DNA of 10,125 nucleotides, from contig CAZBMF010000085.1 in the NCBI GenBank assembly GCA_964492925.1, positions 1-10,125 on the forward strand, read 5' to 3'. The number at the start of each line of letters is the position of its first letter. Position 1 is the first letter of the stretch. Under the pieces are notes generated by a model. The model saw nothing but the letters and a program-made list of their open reading frames with translations, did not search any database and had not been told where the DNA came from. Shown here one piece after another: positions 6,126 through 10,125 of the stretch. The stretch is from VMCP01 sp964492925 (lineage in GTDB: Bacteria; Bacteroidota; Bacteroidia; NS11-12g; UBA955). Made by a program: the position numbers and the translations under genes.

Positions 6126-6767
6126 ATGAAACTACACCGTTTCACCTTTAACCCTTTTCAAGAAAATACCTACATCGTGTGGTGTGAAGATACCCTCGAA
6201 TGTGCCATCATTGATCCAGGAAATTATGATTCCCACGATCATGCACAAATCAAATCTTTTATTGAAAAACATCAACTTGTTCCAAAATTCATTTTGGGAA
6301 CTCATGCCCATATTGACCATATTTTTGGCAATTGGTGGGTGAAACAAGAATACAACATTCCTTATTACCTGCATGAAGAAGACATCGTGATGATTCACCG
6401 TTCTGAAACCATGTCGGCCCTTTGGAACCTAAACTATACTCAATCTCCTCTACCCGATCATTATTTGAATCATCAAGATACAATTCAAATTGGAAATGGG
6501 ACATTTGAAGTACGCTTTGTGCCAGGACATGCACCCGGTCATGTGATTTTTGTTTCGCATGATGATGCATTTGCAATTGTGGGTGATACCATCTTTCAAG
6601 GAAGTATTGGCCGAACCGATTTGCCCGGTGGAAACCACGATTTGTTGCTCCAGAAAATCAAAGAAGAAATCTTTACTTTGCCAGAAAATTATACCTTGTT
6701 TCCTGGACACGGACTCGATACAACAGTAAACGCAGAAATCAATACCAACCCTTTCTTCAACTCTTAA
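6126..6767 (+). CDS. Metallo-beta-lactamase fold hydrolase, glyoxalase II-like (YcbL-type)
   Basis: A 213-residue single-domain MBL-fold protein. The binuclear metal site is complete: HAHIDH (H60, H62, D64, H65), PGHAPGH (H135 as ligand), GDT (D154) and PGHG (H195). FQGSIGRTDLPGG (157-169) is typical of small bacterial glyoxalase II-like enzymes such as YcbL. These are thioesterase-type hydrolases; many are annotated as hydroxyacylglutathione hydrolase. This protein lacks the C-terminal substrate-binding domain of classical GloB, and the real thioester substrate is unknown. No signal peptide is seen, so it is cytoplasmic. A TTG three codons upstream is in frame but overlaps the promoter box, so the ATG at 6126 (MKLHRFTFNPFQENTY) is chosen; the family begins close to that sequence. 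It lies between the lpdA terminator and menD and may read through into menD, since no terminator is seen after it. Confidence 0.92.
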   Translation: MKLHRFTFNPFQENTYIVWCEDTLECAIIDPGNYDSHDHAQIKSFIEKHQLVPKFILGTHAHIDHIFGNWWVKQEYNIPYYLHEEDIVMIHRSETMSALWNLNYTQSPLPDHYLNHQDTIQIGNGTFEVRFVPGHAPGHVIFVSHDDAFAIVGDTIFQGSIGRTDLPGGNHDLLLQKIKEEIFTLPENYTLFPGHGLDTTVNAEINTNPFFNS

Positions 6768-6838
6768 TCCCTCATTTGAAATTCCCTTTTTTCGCGATTT
6801 TTGCAAATCATTTCGGGGTATTCCTTGTTTAAATCATC

Positions 6839-6846
6839 GATATTTG
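6839..6846 (+). promoter_or_regulatory. menD: Possible -7 promoter box for menD
   Basis: GATATTTG, followed by CACAA and then ATG, closely resembles the typA box (GAAATTTGCACAA). It lies five bases before the menD ATG. A second similar sequence, GATTTTTG (6796-6803), could give a longer leader of roughly 45 bases. Neither has a convincing -33 element, so the choice between them is open. Confidence 0.4.
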
Positions 6847-6851
6847 CACAA

Positions 6852-8450
6852 ATGAGTCAATTACGACATAATTTGGACCTACTGGCAACCCTCTTTTTTG
6901 AAGCGGGAGTTACACATTGGGCCATCAGTCCTGGCTCTAGAAATGCACCCATTGTAGCCAGTTTTTTGCGCCATGGGAATTTCACTTTACACAGTTTCCC
7001 CGATGAGCGTGCGGCCGCGTTTGCTGCTATGGGAATGTCGCTTGCAAATGGTTATCCTGCCGGTGTGATCTGCACCTCTGGAACTGCCGCAATCAACTTA
7101 TATCCAGCAGTTTGCGAAGCATTCTACCAAAGAACACCCTTGGTAGTTGTTACAGCCGATAGACCTGCTCACCTTATTGATCAGTGGGATGGACAAACCA
7201 TCCACCAAGACCATTTATTTGAGCCCCATTGCTTGAAATATTCCGGTATTGAGGGACATTCAATCGATTCAATATCCCTCGAAAAAACCATTTATGATGC
7301 AGTTCAAACCAGCCTTTTCCCGGTAACCGGACCTGTGCACATCAATGTTTCACTTGAAGATCCAATTTACGAGGGAATAGACACCCCGTTTTTTCAAATA
7401 GAACCTCAAAAACTGTTTATTTTTCACCATTCTACCTCAACTCCTGTTGATCAAGATTTAGTGAACCAAATGATTCCTCAGGATGAAAATAAAGCGCTCA
7501 AGGTTTTATGTTTGGTGGGGCAACACCATCCCTCAGAATCTTTAGAACAGGCATTGCTTTTGTTACAGCATAAAATTCCTGTGCTTACAGACATTTGCTC
7601 ACATCAATTGAATGTTGGAATAAAACAGTGGGATTTGGCCCTGTTTTCGCAAGAAATTGATGAGCAACTGGTTCCAGATGTGCTTGTTACTGTGGGCATG
7701 GGTACGTTAAGTAAGCCACTTAAACAGTGGTTGCGAAAACACAAACCCAAACATATTCACGTGGCTGAACATGGTCAAGTGGGTGATCCATTTGATACAA
7801 AACCTGAAGTAGCAAGGTACCATGATGCCGACTTTTTAACGGCTCTTTACTTGATTCTTAATCAAAATGAAACATACCTCGAAAATTGGACATCTTTTTG
7901 TGCAGGTTCGAATGTGAATAAGCTCAAGGGAAATTACCTTGCTGAATATGAATTCATCAAACAAATCATGGATGAAGTTTCATCTGATACCGTTTTGCAT
8001 TTCGGCAATTCAATGAGCATTCGCTTTGCTTCTTGGGCTGGCCAAACACAGGCACAAGTCTATTGCAACAGAGGTACCAGCGGAATTGATGGAAGTTTGA
8101 GTACAGCCGTTGGTTTTGCATTGGCAGATCCTACAAAAAAGCACATCTGTATTATGGGGGACATTTCTTTCATTTACGATGCACATGGAATGTGGACTAA
8201 GCATTTCCCTGAAAACCTTGTGGTGGTTGTGGTGAACAATGGTGGTGGTCAAATTTTCAACTGGATTGATGGGCCATCGAAAGAACCACAATTGAAAACC
8301 TTTATTGAGACGCCACAGCAATACAACATGCAACTTTTGTGTGGTTTTTACGGTCTTTCTTATGAAAGAATTTCCAGCCACAACAAATTTGATTGTTCAA
8401 GATTGTTGAATGGGGACATTCAATGTTTCGAATTCAATTCAACCCTATAA
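6852..8450 (+). CDS. menD: 2-succinyl-5-enolpyruvyl-6-hydroxy-3-cyclohexene-1-carboxylate synthase
   Basis: A 532-residue ThDP-dependent enzyme of menaquinone synthesis, joining isochorismate with 2-oxoglutarate (with loss of CO2) to give SEPHCHC. Family motifs seen are SPGSRNAPI (26-34), DERAAAFAAMG (51-61, with the ThDP-activating Glu52), SGTAA (76-80) and TADRP (101-105). Further on are GNSMSIR (385-391), CNRGTSGIDGS (405-415), and the ThDP/metal motif GDISFIYD...NNGGGQIF (436-469). The N-terminus MSQLRHNLDLLATLFFEAGV fits the family start, so the ATG at 6852 is preferred over the in-frame TTG at 6801. The last residues (QCFEFNSTL) stop about 15-20 residues earlier than in E. coli MenD, losing the usual terminal helix. 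No other men genes are in the window. The secreted hydrolase gene follows closely downstream. Confidence 0.94.
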   Translation: MSQLRHNLDLLATLFFEAGVTHWAISPGSRNAPIVASFLRHGNFTLHSFPDERAAAFAAMGMSLANGYPAGVICTSGTAAINLYPAVCEAFYQRTPLVVVTADRPAHLIDQWDGQTIHQDHLFEPHCLKYSGIEGHSIDSISLEKTIYDAVQTSLFPVTGPVHINVSLEDPIYEGIDTPFFQIEPQKLFIFHHSTSTPVDQDLVNQMIPQDENKALKVLCLVGQHHPSESLEQALLLLQHKIPVLTDICSHQLNVGIKQWDLALFSQEIDEQLVPDVLVTVGMGTLSKPLKQWLRKHKPKHIHVAEHGQVGDPFDTKPEVARYHDADFLTALYLILNQNETYLENWTSFCAGSNVNKLKGNYLAEYEFIKQIMDEVSSDTVLHFGNSMSIRFASWAGQTQAQVYCNRGTSGIDGSLSTAVGFALADPTKKHICIMGDISFIYDAHGMWTKHFPENLVVVVVNNGGGQIFNWIDGPSKEPQLKTFIETPQQYNMQLLCGFYGLSYERISSHNKFDCSRLLNGDIQCFEFNSTL

Positions 8451-8461
8451 ATATTACCTCA

Positions 8462-9766
8462 GTGAAATATAAATATACCAATTTTGAGCGCATTTCATTT
8501 GCGTTTTTTGCAATTCTTTTTTCTGTAACCCCTAAATTATTTGCACAAAATGCAAAAATTAAATCCATTTTATTTATTGGGAACAGTTACACCGCAGTGA
8601 ATGATTTACCCAATTGGGTGAGGCTTATTGGTTTAAGTCAAGGAGATACTTTTGATGTTACGGGGTATTCACCTGGCGGGAGAACATTTTTTGGTCATTC
8701 AACTGACCCGCAAGTGATGAATTTCTTCCAACAAAAAAATTATGACGTTGTAGTTTTACAAGAACAAAGTCAAATCCCTTCTTTCCCCAAAGACCAAGTA
8801 GAATCTGATTGCTATCCTTACGCCAAAGAGTTGGTAGATTCAGTAAGGGCAAACAACCCTTTTGCAAAAATTGTATTTTATTCCACTTGGGGGCGTCAAA
8901 ACGGGGATGCTCAAAATTGTGTCACCTGGCCACCTGTTTGCACTTTTAAAGGCATGAATCAACTTCTAAGAGATCGCTATGTGCAAATGGCCATCGACAA
9001 TTATACTTGGGTGGCTCCGATTTCTTCAGTTTGGAGGGATGTGCGCGACACTACAAGCATCAATTTATACCAAGGAGATGGAAGTCATCCCTCATTCGAA
9101 GGAACGCATCTTGCGGCTATGACCATTTACCAAACCATTTTCCAAAAGAAAATCACCCAAAATTGTTTCGTTGGACCCGTTAGTACAATTAACCACAATC
9201 AAATATTAAATACCGTGGAACACATTGTTCACGACAGTGTAAAACGCTGGAATCACGACACCTGTACGGTACCAAGTTTGTTTCAATCGAAAATCATCCG
9301 CCACCTTAATACCACCGAAAGTATGGTGCAAGTTGAAGCGCTAAGAAATGACCCAAGGGCTGATTATACTTGGTATTCTGCTGAAAATTCAACTTGGAAA
9401 ACAATTGGAATTGGCAGCAAAATCGATTCTTTGAAAATAACTCAAAACGGCAAAATTGTGTTGGTGGCAAAAAATGCCTGTGGAACAGATACATTTATGC
9501 AACAATTCGCTTACAATTCATTTAAAACCATAGAAAAGCGTACAAAACTAGGTATGTTTTTGGTGCCCGGACAGGTGGTTACAATCAAACACACAAAGGC
9601 TATTAACAGCATCAAATTTTATGATTTACAAGGGAAAGTTGTAGAAAATATTGAACCAAATGAGGATGCCAACGAAATTAAGTTGCTAACACCTTATTTG
9701 AAACCTGGATTTTATATTCTCCAAATCAATGGAGCCCAAATCCAACGTGTATTAATCGGTCATTGA
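8462..9766 (+). CDS. Secreted SGNH/GDSL-type hydrolase (DUF4886-like) with Ig-like region and T9SS sorting domain
   Basis: Numbered from the GTG at 8462 it has 434 residues. Residues 1-29 form a signal peptide (basic start, ISFAFFAILFSV core, likely cleavage after LFAQ). Residues about 32-230 form an SGNH-hydrolase domain like DUF4886: IGNSYT with nucleophile Ser42, SPGGRT (70-75), VLQEQS (98-103), STWGRQNGD (141-149) and the catalytic pair DGSHPS (Asp206, His209). About 275-345 looks Ig-like (TWYSAENSTW, ending AKNACGTDTF). The C-terminus (about 370-434), with IKFYDLQGKVVENI and LKPGFYILQINGAQIQRVLIGH, resembles the type A T9SS sorting domain. The product would be exported through the outer membrane and anchored or released. 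The substrate is unknown; SGNH enzymes are esterases, often on carbohydrates. An ATG at 8423, overlapping menD by 28 bases, would add 13 residues. GTG is preferred for its compact signal peptide. It is probably co-transcribed with menD. Confidence 0.85.
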   Translation: MKYKYTNFERISFAFFAILFSVTPKLFAQNAKIKSILFIGNSYTAVNDLPNWVRLIGLSQGDTFDVTGYSPGGRTFFGHSTDPQVMNFFQQKNYDVVVLQEQSQIPSFPKDQVESDCYPYAKELVDSVRANNPFAKIVFYSTWGRQNGDAQNCVTWPPVCTFKGMNQLLRDRYVQMAIDNYTWVAPISSVWRDVRDTTSINLYQGDGSHPSFEGTHLAAMTIYQTIFQKKITQNCFVGPVSTINHNQILNTVEHIVHDSVKRWNHDTCTVPSLFQSKIIRHLNTTESMVQVEALRNDPRADYTWYSAENSTWKTIGIGSKIDSLKITQNGKIVLVAKNACGTDTFMQQFAYNSFKTIEKRTKLGMFLVPGQVVTIKHTKAINSIKFYDLQGKVVENIEPNEDANEIKLLTPYLKPGFYILQINGAQIQRVLIGH

Positions 9767-10125
9767 TTATTTATATCGCTGAATGTCTCTAGCGATATCT
9801 TTGGCTTTCAAATCTTCGCGTTTGTCGAAGGTCTTTTTACCTTGACCCAATCCTATTTCTAATTTGAAAATCCCGCGTTCGTTTTCGTACAGTTTAATAG
9901 GAAAAACGGTATATCCTTTGGATTTGATTTTCATTTCAATTTTCCGCAATTCCTTCTTATTGAGCAACAATTTACGGTCTCTTAATGGGACATGGCTATT
10001 GTAACTGGCGAAGTTAAATTCAGAAATGTGCATGTTTTTCAGAAACAATTCTTGATCGTGCATCGTGCAATAGGCATCACCCATGTTCACACTGTTGTTT
10101 CGGATAGATTTCACCTCGGTACCCA
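9767..10125 (-). CDS. smpB: SsrA (tmRNA)-binding protein SmpB, 5' end beyond window
   Basis: About 119 codons are visible; the frame stays open through the right edge (GTEVKSIR...), so the GTG at 10114 (the V of EVKS) is internal and not a start. SmpB binds tmRNA and delivers it to stalled ribosomes for trans-translation. Family signatures are GTEVKSIR, then MGDAYC, LFLKNMHISEF, RDRKLLLNKKEL, KGYTVFPIKLY, FKLEIGLGQGKKTFDKRE and a short basic tail LKAKDIARDIQRYK that would fold in the decoding channel. Compared with the usual 150-160 residues, roughly 35 N-terminal residues lie outside the window. The central beta-barrel strands that bind tmRNA are therefore only partly seen. Its TAA stop (9769-9767) touches the TGA of the convergent hydrolase gene with no base between them. 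Confidence 0.96.
   Translation of the reverse strand, partial: GTEVKSIRNNSVNMGDAYCTMHDQELFLKNMHISEFNFASYNSHVPLRDRKLLLNKKELRKIEMKIKSKGYTVFPIKLYENERGIFKLEIGLGQGKKTFDKREDLKAKDIARDIQRYK

Noticed and set aside
6801..6851. 17-codon TTG-initiated extension of menD
   Set aside because: It overlaps the likely promoter box at 6839-6846 and precedes the standard MenD N-terminus.
8430..8462. Programmed -1 frameshift joining MenD to the downstream hydrolase
   Set aside because: There is no slippery heptamer or downstream hairpin, and the product would fuse a cytoplasmic enzyme to a signal peptide, which makes no biological sense.
1..10125. CRISPR arrays, tRNA/rRNA genes, insertion sequences, toxin-antitoxin or defence genes
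   Set aside because: Looked for on both strands; no direct-repeat arrays, cloverleaf-like genes, transposase motifs or paired small toxin/antitoxin frames are visible.

Overview
The window looks like a chromosomal segment of a Bacteroidota bacterium, probably of the Flavobacteriales. It is A+T-rich and start codons are preceded by A/T-rich sequence rather than Shine-Dalgarno motifs. Several genes carry the Bacteroidota -7 promoter box (TAnnTTTG or a close variant). One secreted protein ends in a domain resembling the type IX secretion (T9SS) C-terminal sorting signal, and a menaquinone gene (menD) is present. Assignment below order level is not possible from the sequence alone. Most of the content is housekeeping. 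There is no rRNA, tRNA, CRISPR array, insertion sequence or phage gene, and no gene-free stretch longer than about 125 bases.

Layout, left to right. At the left edge the first 18 codons of a minus-strand release factor 3 gene (prfC) run out of the window. It is divergent from a small four-helix membrane protein gene (172-549). A GNAT acetyltransferase (675-1172) and a DUF1003 membrane/coiled-coil protein (1210-1653) follow on the plus strand. The DUF1003 gene converges, with only 6 bases between stop codons, on a minus-strand AlkB-type membrane di-iron hydroxylase (1660-2700). Divergent from alkB is the GTPase gene typA/bipA (2817-4628), then lpdA (4662-6050), encoding the E3 subunit shared by 2-oxoacid dehydrogenases. 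lpdA ends at a strong intrinsic terminator (6073-6099). A metallo-beta-lactamase-fold hydrolase (6126-6767) follows, then menD (6852-8450) and a secreted SGNH/DUF4886-like hydrolase with a T9SS-type tail (8462-9766). That gene's stop codon directly abuts the stop codon of minus-strand smpB (9767 to the right edge, 5' end missing).

The genes fall into a few functional groups. prfC, typA and smpB act on the ribosome (termination, stress-related assembly/translation, tmRNA rescue). lpdA and menD serve central carbon and respiratory metabolism. alkB, the GNAT enzyme, the MBL hydrolase and the SGNH protein are single enzymes whose substrates cannot be read from context. I found no convincing new multi-gene system. 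The most notable observations are: promoter -7 boxes lying only 4-9 bases before several start codons, which suggests leaderless or nearly leaderless mRNAs; the unannotated prfC start; convergent gene pairs with essentially no intergenic DNA; and a MenD C-terminus that looks short, next to a start-ambiguous secreted hydrolase.
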